The notes: generated by a model not told the origin, from the sequence alone. Positions 31,542 through 39,916 are shown, counted from the first letter of the stretch. The stretch: DNA of 64,000 bases from SAR86 cluster bacterium (GCA_028135785.1 JAOIHS010000002.1:89386-153385); one strand, 5' to 3'. A program made the numbers and translations.

Positions 31542-31988
31542 TTAATTTATAGATTTTATATCGTGACATTCACAGTCTATATTTTTACATATTTTATAAT
31601 TTTTATAATGAGAAGTAGCAACAATTAACGATCCAACTAAAGTTAAAGTTTTTTCTCCAAATTCTCCTAAGAAACTTTCACCAAGGACTGCTGCTAACAC
31701 AAGCAATATGAGCCCTGCGGCGCCATTAAGAAAAATAGTATAGTTTTTGTGATTTGAGTGACCTGAAATCAAAGCGAATAAACTTATTGGAACTGCCAAA
31801 ATTAAAATCAATTTGTGAACCATCTCGTTATCAAGCGACAAAGAAATGAAGCCAGATGAAAGAATCAGAAAAGATGGAACAAAAAAACAGTGTGCCACAC
31901 AAATTAGCGATAATGATATCGCTAATTTGTCAGACATAAATTTTACATTCATATGATCATTTAAACTCATTAGACGCCAAAGTTTCAA
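31542..31988 (-). CDS. MerC family membrane protein
   Basis: SLICVAHCFFVPSFLIL N-terminal Cys pair, four hydrophobic segments, Cys-rich C-terminus CKNIDCECHD. Confidence 0.8.
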   Translation of the reverse strand: MKLWRLMSLNDHMNVKFMSDKLAISLSLICVAHCFFVPSFLILSSGFISLSLDNEMVHKLILILAVPISLFALISGHSNHKNYTIFLNGAAGLILLVLAAVLGESFLGEFGEKTLTLVGSLIVATSHYKNYKICKNIDCECHDIKSIN

Positions 31989-32032
31989 CTTATTTGACGT
32001 CTAATTAACTTTAAAAAAATATTACTATTATC

Positions 32033-34048
32033 TTAAAGTTGAATGGCTAGTTTTAAGCCTAAGTTTTTACCTGGTAAAGGTAATTCATTTTTAACAATAG
32101 AAGAATGATTTCTTGCGATTTCATTTAGCAGATTGTCAGCAAAAAATACTACCTTAAAGTTTTCGATACCTTCAACTGCAAAAGTTTGACTAATACTAAA
32201 ATCAAGCATTTCATAGCCAGCTGTAGCAGTCTCACCCGCACCTAAATCATTTTGAGGCTTAACATTGGTTAAACCTAAATCAATTGATAAGTTGTCTTCT
32301 TCATAAGAAAGCGAATAAAGAACTCTAGCAGGCAAAACTCGAAGAACATTTTCACCATTAGCAAAAGTACCTTCTACTTGGTCTCTTCCAATTGAAAGGT
32401 CTAAGCTTCCGTTATAGAAATCCATTTGAGTGCCAAATTGAATCTCATAGCCTGAAAACTCAGCATCTTTTTGGAGGTAGTTAGCAACTACAGTTCCACT
32501 GATTGTCTCGGAAGAATCTTTGAGATAGATGTAGTTATCAATATCATTTTGATAAAAATTTATTGATCCATAAAAATTATCATTATCAAAGTTTAAAGAA
32601 AGATCGATATTTTGAGTTTCTTCAGATTTAAGATTGGGGTTTCCTTTTTCGAATCTGTTTATGGCAGCATGTTTTCCATTCATAAACATTTCCACTGACG
32701 AAGGGGCTCTTTCTACTGAACCAAAACTAAGGTTTAAATCTGCTATCGCACTAAGCTCGTAACACAAACCCAGAACGTAACTGGTAAGATCTATATCTTT
32801 GTCATAAGCAGTAGAGCTAATTAAACTTTTTCTATTTACTTCATCTCTTCTGACTCCAAAATCCAAGTGAATTGAAGAAAATTGTTTAGCTAAGTAATAC
32901 CCAATACTCGTTTCCTCGCTTTGAACAGGCTTCATAAAAGCTTCATCACCAAGAATAGCAGTATCTTCATCCATAGATCGCATTACAATTTTTTGCGTTA
33001 GGGAATTATCTGAAGTTATGTCTAATATTGCTCCATATTCTTTAGCATCGTTTGTAAAAGTTGTTTCTTCTCCATCTTCATCTCCACCTATATGACCTTC
33101 AATAAGAGAGTAATCAGAATCGCTGTAAAAATAATCTATTTTATTTAATAGATCACCTGAAACTAAATAAGAACCTTTAAGACTAGAAGTATCTGAGTCA
33201 GTAGAAGAAAAAATTCTTTCATCTTCTTCAGGAGGAGAGCCGGGGGCAGGGTCTTCATGCACACCGTGAAAAGGAATTCCATAGAGATTTTCTATATTTT
33301 TAAAAGATAAACCAATGTAGCCCCAATCTTCCACTACTGAAAAGCCAGCTTTATACGCAGACGATTTTGAATCGGAATTAGACATATGATCTTTCTCTTC
33401 TTCGTCATGACCTTCTTCGTGAATAACTGCTTCAGCTGGTATTTCAAAATTATTAAAGTTTGAATGAGCGTATGAAAGACTCAAATTAACACCTTGAAGA
33501 TTATCGCTAAAGTTAATGTTATGAACTTTCCCATCGTTGACCGAATTATGCTCAACGCCAAGATTGATGATTTGTTCAGAAAAATCTTTTGCAGTGATTG
33601 AATTATCAACAACGTTGACAATTCCTCCAAGAGAACCATTAGAGTAAAGCAAAGACATTGGACCTCGCACAATTTCTATTTGTTGAACATTACTCAATTC
33701 AACGTCATTTTGATGGTCCGAACCAATTCCAGAAACATCACGTATTACCAAGCCATTTTCTAGAACCTTAACTCTAGGACCTGAAAGGCCTCTGATGACT
33801 GGTTGTCCAACAGCGGAACCATAATCAGAAGAAGCGACTCCTAAAAGGTTATCTAGAGATTCACCCAAACTTAAAGTTCCTGTTCTAGAAAGATCTTCTC
33901 CAGTGATTACATGAATTGGATTTTCGATTTGATTTTCTGTTAAGCCTAATATCGATGAATTTACAGTTACGTATTCAATGTCATCTGCAAAGGCTAGATT
34001 TGTTATAAAGATGCTCAGAATACTGAGCAAAAATGCTGATTTTTTCAT
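32033..34048 (-). CDS. TonB-dependent receptor, ZnuD-like with His/acid-rich loop
   Basis: NPIHVITGEDLSRTGTLSLGESLDNLLGV plug; GQPVIRGLSGPRVKVLENGL; EEGHDEEEKDHM loop. Confidence 0.88.
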   Translation of the reverse strand: MKKSAFLLSILSIFITNLAFADDIEYVTVNSSILGLTENQIENPIHVITGEDLSRTGTLSLGESLDNLLGVASSDYGSAVGQPVIRGLSGPRVKVLENGLVIRDVSGIGSDHQNDVELSNVQQIEIVRGPMSLLYSNGSLGGIVNVVDNSITAKDFSEQIINLGVEHNSVNDGKVHNINFSDNLQGVNLSLSYAHSNFNNFEIPAEAVIHEEGHDEEEKDHMSNSDSKSSAYKAGFSVVEDWGYIGLSFKNIENLYGIPFHGVHEDPAPGSPPEEDERIFSSTDSDTSSLKGSYLVSGDLLNKIDYFYSDSDYSLIEGHIGGDEDGEETTFTNDAKEYGAILDITSDNSLTQKIVMRSMDEDTAILGDEAFMKPVQSEETSIGYYLAKQFSSIHLDFGVRRDEVNRKSLISSTAYDKDIDLTSYVLGLCYELSAIADLNLSFGSVERAPSSVEMFMNGKHAAINRFEKGNPNLKSEETQNIDLSLNFDNDNFYGSINFYQNDIDNYIYLKDSSETISGTVVANYLQKDAEFSGYEIQFGTQMDFYNGSLDLSIGRDQVEGTFANGENVLRVLPARVLYSLSYEEDNLSIDLGLTNVKPQNDLGAGETATAGYEMLDFSISQTFAVEGIENFKVVFFADNLLNEIARNHSSIVKNELPLPGKNLGLKLAIQL

Positions 34049-34092
34049 AATACCTCCTATGAAAAATTAAAATTTAAATTAAAACGAGAAAT

Positions 34093-34365
34093 TTAAATTT
34101 TTGGAGGCGCTCTAGATTGAAAGTTTTTTTGATCTTGAGGGAGAACAATTATTTTTTTTTCAAAAACAAAAACATTGCTTACATAAAAATTTTCATCAAG
34201 AGAACATGCTGAAAGGAGATTAGTAAGTTCATTATTATAGAATTGACATGCTATTTCAGAAGATTCTTCTGAAAAATGATCATGAACTATAGGATCTAAA
34301 GATGCTGTTGCAACTAGTAAAAGACCAGATAATAATAAAAAGTTTGTATTGGAAAAAATTTTCAA
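34093..34365 (-). CDS. small exported protein upstream of the ZnuD-like receptor
   Basis: Signal-peptide-like N-terminus; IVHDHFSEE; same strand as the receptor with a 44-nt gap. Confidence 0.5.
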   Translation of the reverse strand: MKIFSNTNFLLLSGLLLVATASLDPIVHDHFSEESSEIACQFYNNELTNLLSACSLDENFYVSNVFVFEKKIIVLPQDQKNFQSRAPPKI

Positions 34366-34422
34366 GTGATTATAGTAATGTAATTTTACAAAAAATAAAG
34401 TTTTAATGATTTAAAAAAATAA

Positions 34423-35388
34423 TTATTTTTCTTCACTAAATTTATCCGTTGTTTCAATAAGCATTTTCGTTATTTCTTTCTCGAAAGCAGAATGTCCAGA
34501 AAAAGGAGCAATTCTTAGTTCCGCCTCAGGCCATTTAGAGTAGAGTTCGTAGGCAGTTGTTGGAGGACAAACAACATCATATCTTCCTTGAATAATTACA
34601 GCAGGGATATGTCTAATCAAATCTATATTGTCTAAAAGTTGATTTTCATAATCTAAAAATCCTTTATTTACAAAATAGTGATTTTCAATAAGAGCAAAGG
34701 CTAAGGCAAACTCTGCATTCACAGAATCTTTTATTGCATTAGGATTGTGATTGATAAAACTTGCTGATGCTTCCCATTTAGACCAAGCTTGCGCAGCAGA
34801 TAATTTTTTTTCTTTATCTTCGCCATTGAAGATTTTCCTATAAGCATTTATTAAATCCAATCTTTGATCTTCTGGTATTTGGCTAATGAATCCCTGCCAT
34901 GCTTCAGGATATATTTCACTTGCTCCATATTGGTAAAACCAACTAAGTTCTTTGTCTCTAAGCATAAAGATACCTCTTAAAACAAGTTCCGTAACTCGTT
35001 CTGGATGACTTTGAGCATATGCAAGCGCAAGGGTACTTCCCCAAGAGCCACCAAATACAAGCCAATTATCTATCTCTAATTTTTTCCTAATAGATTCAAT
35101 ATCCTCAACAAGATGCCAAGTAGTATTTTCCTCGAGGCATGTATGAGGTTTGCTCTTACCACAACCCCTTTGGTCGAAAAGAATTATTCTATATTTTTTT
35201 GGGTTGAAAAATCTTCTCGAAAGTTTTCCTGCGCCACCACCAGGACCTCCATGTAGAAAAATAGCTGGCTTGCCTTTTGGATTACCACACTGCTCAAAAT
35301 AAATTTCATGAATTCCTTCTTTGATATAGCCCGAGTCATAAGGTTCTATGGATGGGTATAATTTTTTTTCTTTATTAAAAAACTTCAT
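34423..35388 (-). CDS. pip: proline iminopeptidase (alpha/beta hydrolase S33)
   Basis: AIFLHGGPGGG, LFDQRGCGKSKPH, VFGGSWGSTLALAYAQSHP. Confidence 0.93.
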   Translation of the reverse strand: MKFFNKEKKLYPSIEPYDSGYIKEGIHEIYFEQCGNPKGKPAIFLHGGPGGGAGKLSRRFFNPKKYRIILFDQRGCGKSKPHTCLEENTTWHLVEDIESIRKKLEIDNWLVFGGSWGSTLALAYAQSHPERVTELVLRGIFMLRDKELSWFYQYGASEIYPEAWQGFISQIPEDQRLDLINAYRKIFNGEDKEKKLSAAQAWSKWEASASFINHNPNAIKDSVNAEFALAFALIENHYFVNKGFLDYENQLLDNIDLIRHIPAVIIQGRYDVVCPPTTAYELYSKWPEAELRIAPFSGHSAFEKEITKMLIETTDKFSEEK

Positions 35389-35447
35389 AGTATTATTTTA
35401 CTTTAAGTTTTCGGCTTAGACTTTAAAAGAAATTTCGAGTTAAAGTT

Positions 35448-35491
35448 GTGCCCAGAGGTGGAATCGAACCACCGACACAAGGATTTTCAGT
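35448..35491 (-). repeat. att-like direct repeat: 3' fragment of tRNA-Phe (left end of element)
   Basis: GTGCCCAGAGGTGGAATCGAACCACCGACACAAGGATTTTCAGT identical to 38397-38440. Confidence 0.95.
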
Positions 35492-35566
35492 TCTAGTCTC
35501 TTATTGATATAAGCTTTTCGAAATAATAATATTAGGTAATGAGAATTAATTTTAAGGTCTTTAAAT

Positions 35567-36286
35567 ATGCCAAAGAAGATTAAGGGTATAAATGTCTCAG
35601 TCTATTCAAAGAAGATTGAATCGCTCAAAAAAAACTTCAGCATTCTTAGTGTTGACGCAAATAAAATATTAAATAAATACGAAAATATATCTTTTGAAGA
35701 CACATATTTATCAAAAAAAGAATCTTTTATTTCATTAATGAGATTAAACCCAAGCATGGCACTTATAAGGTATCTTGACTCAAAGACAGACCTTTGGCAC
35801 TTCAAAGATAAAAGAACAAACATTGAATATGCAATTGATTTAGTATTAGGTTGGTTAAGTGAAGATATAATTATTTCTCATCTAAGAGAAAAAAGCATTA
35901 AATGTGATTTAAATGGCAGAGATAAGTATAGAGAGTTTCTAAGTCCAAAATATATCTCTGCACAACCTGACATAAAGATAAAAATTAATGAACGATATAG
36001 AACACTTGAAATTGCGAATGATTGGAATGACTACTGGATTAGGTCAGATATGCTGGATCTAAGAGATAACAAGTTTCTAAAACTAAGAAATGAAAAATCA
36101 TTATTTCTTGGAATTGCGCCACTATCCTCAAAGGGAATCTTCTTAGATTTCTCTGAAAAATTAGATTTTATTAAGAGATTTAATCCCGCATACGGTAAGA
36201 GCGCTTATACTTTAAAAAAAATTCGAAATAGAATGAATAATATTGATATATCGATACAAGAATTGTTATCAGTAAAATATGAATGA
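35567..36286 (+). CDS. uncharacterised protein, possible PD-(D/E)xK-like restriction endonuclease
   Basis: AQPDIKIKINERYRTLEIANDWNDYW...LDLRDNKFLKL pattern; overlaps start of HNH gene by 8 nt; opposite a m5C methylase. Confidence 0.4.
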   Translation: MPKKIKGINVSVYSKKIESLKKNFSILSVDANKILNKYENISFEDTYLSKKESFISLMRLNPSMALIRYLDSKTDLWHFKDKRTNIEYAIDLVLGWLSEDIIISHLREKSIKCDLNGRDKYREFLSPKYISAQPDIKIKINERYRTLEIANDWNDYWIRSDMLDLRDNKFLKLRNEKSLFLGIAPLSSKGIFLDFSEKLDFIKRFNPAYGKSAYTLKKIRNRMNNIDISIQELLSVKYE

Positions 36287-36896
36287 TACAGAATTTAAAA
36301 AGTATGCAAAAATTTTAAAAGATAGTTATGTTGAACATCTTGAGAAAGAACAAGTAAAGTTTCCAAGTGGAATCAAGTTATATGAGCTTTGTTATTTATA
36401 TAAAAATTTTAAAAAACCATTAGCGATAAGTGAAATATCAAATGCAGTTCAAAAAAAATACCCTAACCAGGATGGCAAACAAGCAAGACACTTAGCAGGG
36501 TCTGGTTGGTATCTAAAGACTGGAACAAAGACAGCAACAATTTTTCAATATGATGAAAATATACCTCATGCTCACCTGATGTTATTTTCAATAAAAGAAA
36601 AAAATCCAAAATATAATCCAAAAAAAAGGGATGACATAATTAATGCAACAGAATGGGAAGATATTTTGAAGTTATTCAATAAAAGAGGTTGTGCAGTATG
36701 CGGCATTAAGGATGTAAGTTATGACAAAGGACATTTAGATGATGAAAAAGGATACAGAGATAATGTTGTACCAATGTGTAGATCTTGCAATAACTGGGGC
36801 ATGAAATACAAATTAAAATTTGAATTAGATAAAAATAATCCTCTTATTGCAAGACCAGTTCTCAAAGGAAGAAATTTTAAGTTTTCAGAGATTTAA
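36279..36896 (+). CDS. HNH endonuclease, probable restriction enzyme
   Basis: CAVCGIKDVSYDKGHLDDEKGYRDNVVPMCRSCNNW: two Cys pairs with an HNH core. Confidence 0.8.
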   Translation: MNDTEFKKYAKILKDSYVEHLEKEQVKFPSGIKLYELCYLYKNFKKPLAISEISNAVQKKYPNQDGKQARHLAGSGWYLKTGTKTATIFQYDENIPHAHLMLFSIKEKNPKYNPKKRDDIINATEWEDILKLFNKRGCAVCGIKDVSYDKGHLDDEKGYRDNVVPMCRSCNNWGMKYKLKFELDKNNPLIARPVLKGRNFKFSEI

Positions 36897-37950
36897 ATAT
36901 CTCTTTACCTAGCGCCTTTGCTAGATGAAATGGAACTGCATTTCCAATTTGAAGATTTTTACTAGTTTTACTTCCATAAAATATATAACTATCTGAAAAT
37001 CCTTGTAATCTTGCTCCTTCTCTTGTTGACAGCGCTCTGTTTTGAAAAGGATGTATACATCTAGATGATGAAGGCGTACCAAAATTCCTTGTTATTGTTG
37101 GCGAAGGCAAGTCACTATCAAGTCTTGCATAAGTATTACCAAAATAACTCTTGGGTCTCAGTTGGTCTGGCAAATCTTTGATGGAACCATTTTTAGGAAC
37201 TAAAGACATTATAAGTTTCATTTTCTCGCCATAATTAGTTGAATTATGTTCAGAAAGAATTTTTTCCTTGCCTCTTAATTCTTTTTGCAGCGTAGTTTTT
37301 GGTTCTAAGTATGTATCACTTTTATCATTAGAGCCTAACGGCGGGAGGTCAGAGATTGCATCCGAAAGAATATTATATTTCTTTGTAAAAAGATTCCCAT
37401 CTTTGCTGTGGGTAGGCACAGGAAAGTCAAAAATTATTCCATCTTTGTAACCTACTACAATTGTTCTCTTTCTATGTTGTGGAGAACCATAATTTGCTGC
37501 ATCAAGAATCCCACTTTTTACTTTGTAACCAATATCGCTTAGTTCAGAAACAAGCGTATTAAATGCTATTCCTTTATAAAGTTTTTTGAACCCTGAAACA
37601 TTTTCAAACAAAACCATTCTAGGATTGATTTCTTCAACCGCTCTAAGAAATTGCCAAAATAAAGAATTCCTTTTGTCTTTCTCATTTTTCTTTCCAACTG
37701 TGCTGAAACCTTGACATGGCGGACCTCCGCATACCAGATCAAGTCTTTCAGGATGAATATGTTTTAAGACCTCAGAATAATTTACATTTCCTATGTCCTC
37801 ACTAATAACTAGGCACTTCTTATGATTTCTCTTAAATGTTTCTGCGAAATCTTTATTAATTTCTACTGCAACCAAAGATCTAATACCTTCTTGTAGTAAC
37901 CCACAAGACAATCCTCCTGCACCTGAAAATAGATCTATTGAATTAAACAT
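36877..37950 (-). CDS. DNA (cytosine-5-)-methyltransferase
   Basis: LFSGAGGLSCGL (I), CGGPPCQGFSTVGK (IV), LFENVSGF (VI), QHRKRTIVVGY (VIII), RLQGFSD (IX), QIGNAVPFHLA (X). Confidence 0.95.
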   Translation of the reverse strand: MFNSIDLFSGAGGLSCGLLQEGIRSLVAVEINKDFAETFKRNHKKCLVISEDIGNVNYSEVLKHIHPERLDLVCGGPPCQGFSTVGKKNEKDKRNSLFWQFLRAVEEINPRMVLFENVSGFKKLYKGIAFNTLVSELSDIGYKVKSGILDAANYGSPQHRKRTIVVGYKDGIIFDFPVPTHSKDGNLFTKKYNILSDAISDLPPLGSNDKSDTYLEPKTTLQKELRGKEKILSEHNSTNYGEKMKLIMSLVPKNGSIKDLPDQLRPKSYFGNTYARLDSDLPSPTITRNFGTPSSSRCIHPFQNRALSTREGARLQGFSDSYIFYGSKTSKNLQIGNAVPFHLAKALGKEIFKSLKT

Positions 37951-38073
37951 AAATTATTTTATTAAGTAATCTTAGGAATAATAACTTAACCTAAAATATT
38001 AGTAGTGGATACATCTAGAAGAGATTTTTTAAAAGTAATTCTGGCAGGTGGGATTTAAATTCCAACTTTCTCA

Positions 38074-38334
38074 ATGGCAGAAAGTTTTTTATTAAATAAC
38101 AAAAAAGATCCAAATATCAGTGAAGTTATTATCACTTCTGATGCTTTACAAAGAAGTTATAGCGATCTTGACGAGATAAATCTTAGTTTTGTATTTTATT
38201 CTTTACTGCTTGAATATTCAGAATACCTATATTCATTTATGATCATTGTTCTTGCCTTGCTGGTATTCTCAATTAGCGGCATTCCAATGATAGATACTCT
38301 TTATCTTGGTATTGAAGAACACTTTAAAATATGA
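38074..38334 (+). CDS. hypothetical protein with one hydrophobic segment
   Basis: 86-aa ORF inside the island; LYSFMIIVLALLVFSISGIPMI TM-like stretch. Confidence 0.4.
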   Translation: MAESFLLNNKKDPNISEVIITSDALQRSYSDLDEINLSFVFYSLLLEYSEYLYSFMIIVLALLVFSISGIPMIDTLYLGIEEHFKI

Positions 38335-38394
38335 ACACTCAAACTAATGTTCATAAGTGTTCATAAAACTCTAATTTAAGAAATGCTTTAAGAG

Positions 38395-38470
38395 TGGTGC
38401 CCAGAGGTGGAATCGAACCACCGACACAAGGATTTTCAGTCCTTTGCTCTACCAACTGAGCTATCTGGGC
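38395..38470 (-). tRNA. tRNA-Phe (GAA), CCA encoded
   Basis: Minus strand GCCCAGATAGCTCAGTTGGTAGAGCAAAGGACTGAAAATCCTTGTGTCGGTGGTTCGATTCCACCTCTGGGCA-CCA folds as a cloverleaf; anticodon loop CTGAAAA. Confidence 0.97.
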
Positions 38471-38572
38471 AAAAAGAAGTTGGATTTTATATAAGTTTAG
38501 CTAAATAACAAAGCATAGTTTTTATACGATCGGTAAAGTAGAGTGATAATTAAATTATAGATCTTAAAACCT

Positions 38573-39916
38573 ATGAACAAACTTTCACTATCTAATAAAG
38601 TAAGAGCTGGATACGGCATTGGCGATTTTGCAATATGTCTTTATTGGAGTGGTGTAGGTCTATACCTTTTATATTTTTATACAGATGTAATAGGCATTTC
38701 CCCGTTATTGGCAGGCTGGATCTATGCTTTAGGAATAGCTTGGGATGCAGTCACTGATCCATTTATGGGTTACATAGCTGAAAGAACCAGAACTAAAATG
38801 GGAAGTTATAGGCCTTATATGTTTTACGGATCCATACCCTTGGCTTTTTCATTTGTTTTGCTTTTTTGGGCACCTCCTTTTGAAGGAAATTTATTATTCT
38901 TCTTTTTGCTAATCGTTAATCTTTTCCACAGATCTTGCTTCACTATTGTTAGTGTTCCTTATTCGTCACTTACAGCTCGTATGACAGATGATAGTGACGA
39001 GAGAACAAAGTTAACTACAGCAAGAATGATCGCAGCTTCTTTTGGAACTCTCTCTATGTCTGCATTAGGTTTTCCAATAGTGGCTTGGTATGGAGAAGGT
39101 AATGAGGCGTTAGGGTTTGTATTTTTAGGAGCTATTTCAGGCTTAATAGCTTTAGTTGTTCTTGGGGTTACCATTAAATCTGTTCAAGAAAGACAGTTTA
39201 AATTCAATAAAGAAAGCCTTCCTAGCTTTTCAAAAGTTACAAAATCAGTTGCCAATAATTATCCATTCTGGATTGTTTTTAGTTCAATTTTAATTCTTGG
39301 TTCAACTTCAATTATGTTCAATAAAAACTTAATCTATTACGTTAAATATGCTTTGGATATGCATGATTCTCAAGGATTGATTTTAGGAGTATTGAGTGCC
39401 ACTGCATTTTTATCAATTCCCTTTTGGTCGTTTTTGGCTTTAAAAATAGGAAAAAAGAATGCTTGGCTTGGCTCTATGACAATATTATTTTCAGGGCTTA
39501 TAATTTTTTATTTATACCCAATTAAGGGAATTTCTGAGTTACTTATAATTCTAGGCTTTATCGGGATTGGTAATGGAGCTACGGGAGTGCTTTTTTGGTC
39601 GATGTTGCCAGACACAATAGAATATGGCGAGTGGAAAACGGGCATAAGAACCGAATCCTCTTTGTATGGATTTATGACATTTGCTCAAAAAGGAGCAATA
39701 GCAGTTGCCGCGCTCAGTCTAGGATGGATTTTAACCATAATTGAATTCACTCCTAATACTATTCAATCAATAGAAACCATAGAAAATTTAAAGTTCATTA
39801 TGGCTTGGATTCCTATAGCTGGGATATTTATAAGTTTTATTTTAGTCTGTTTTTATCCAATAGATTCAAGCTTTCATAAAAAGCTAATAGAGGAAATTAA
39901 TGAAAAAAGTGAATAA
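38573..39916 (+). CDS. GPH-type MFS sugar:cation symporter
   Basis: VRAGYGIGDFAICLYW, AWDAVTDPFMGYIAERTRTKMGSYRPYM, MLPDTIEYGEWKTGIRTES. Confidence 0.88.
   Translation: MNKLSLSNKVRAGYGIGDFAICLYWSGVGLYLLYFYTDVIGISPLLAGWIYALGIAWDAVTDPFMGYIAERTRTKMGSYRPYMFYGSIPLAFSFVLLFWAPPFEGNLLFFFLLIVNLFHRSCFTIVSVPYSSLTARMTDDSDERTKLTTARMIAASFGTLSMSALGFPIVAWYGEGNEALGFVFLGAISGLIALVVLGVTIKSVQERQFKFNKESLPSFSKVTKSVANNYPFWIVFSSILILGSTSIMFNKNLIYYVKYALDMHDSQGLILGVLSATAFLSIPFWSFLALKIGKKNAWLGSMTILFSGLIIFYLYPIKGISELLIILGFIGIGNGATGVLFWSMLPDTIEYGEWKTGIRTESSLYGFMTFAQKGAIAVAALSLGWILTIIEFTPNTIQSIETIENLKFIMAWIPIAGIFISFILVCFYPIDSSFHKKLIEEINEKSE

Larger units (their letters stand above)
35448..38440. mobile_element. compact tRNA-Phe-associated genomic island carrying a restriction-modification-like module, no integrase seen
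   Basis: 44-bp perfect direct repeats of the tRNA-Phe 3' half bracket four accessory ORFs; intact tRNA on the right, truncated tRNA on the left. Confidence 0.8.

Noticed and set aside
34366-34400. Possible Zur box (GTAAAATTACATTAC) upstream of the small exported protein
   Set aside because: Symmetry is weak (10 of 15) and it does not match a gammaproteobacterial Zur consensus well.
37268-37450. 60-aa + ORF opposite the methylase
   Set aside because: Antisense to conserved methylase motifs; considered as an antisense regulator but no support.
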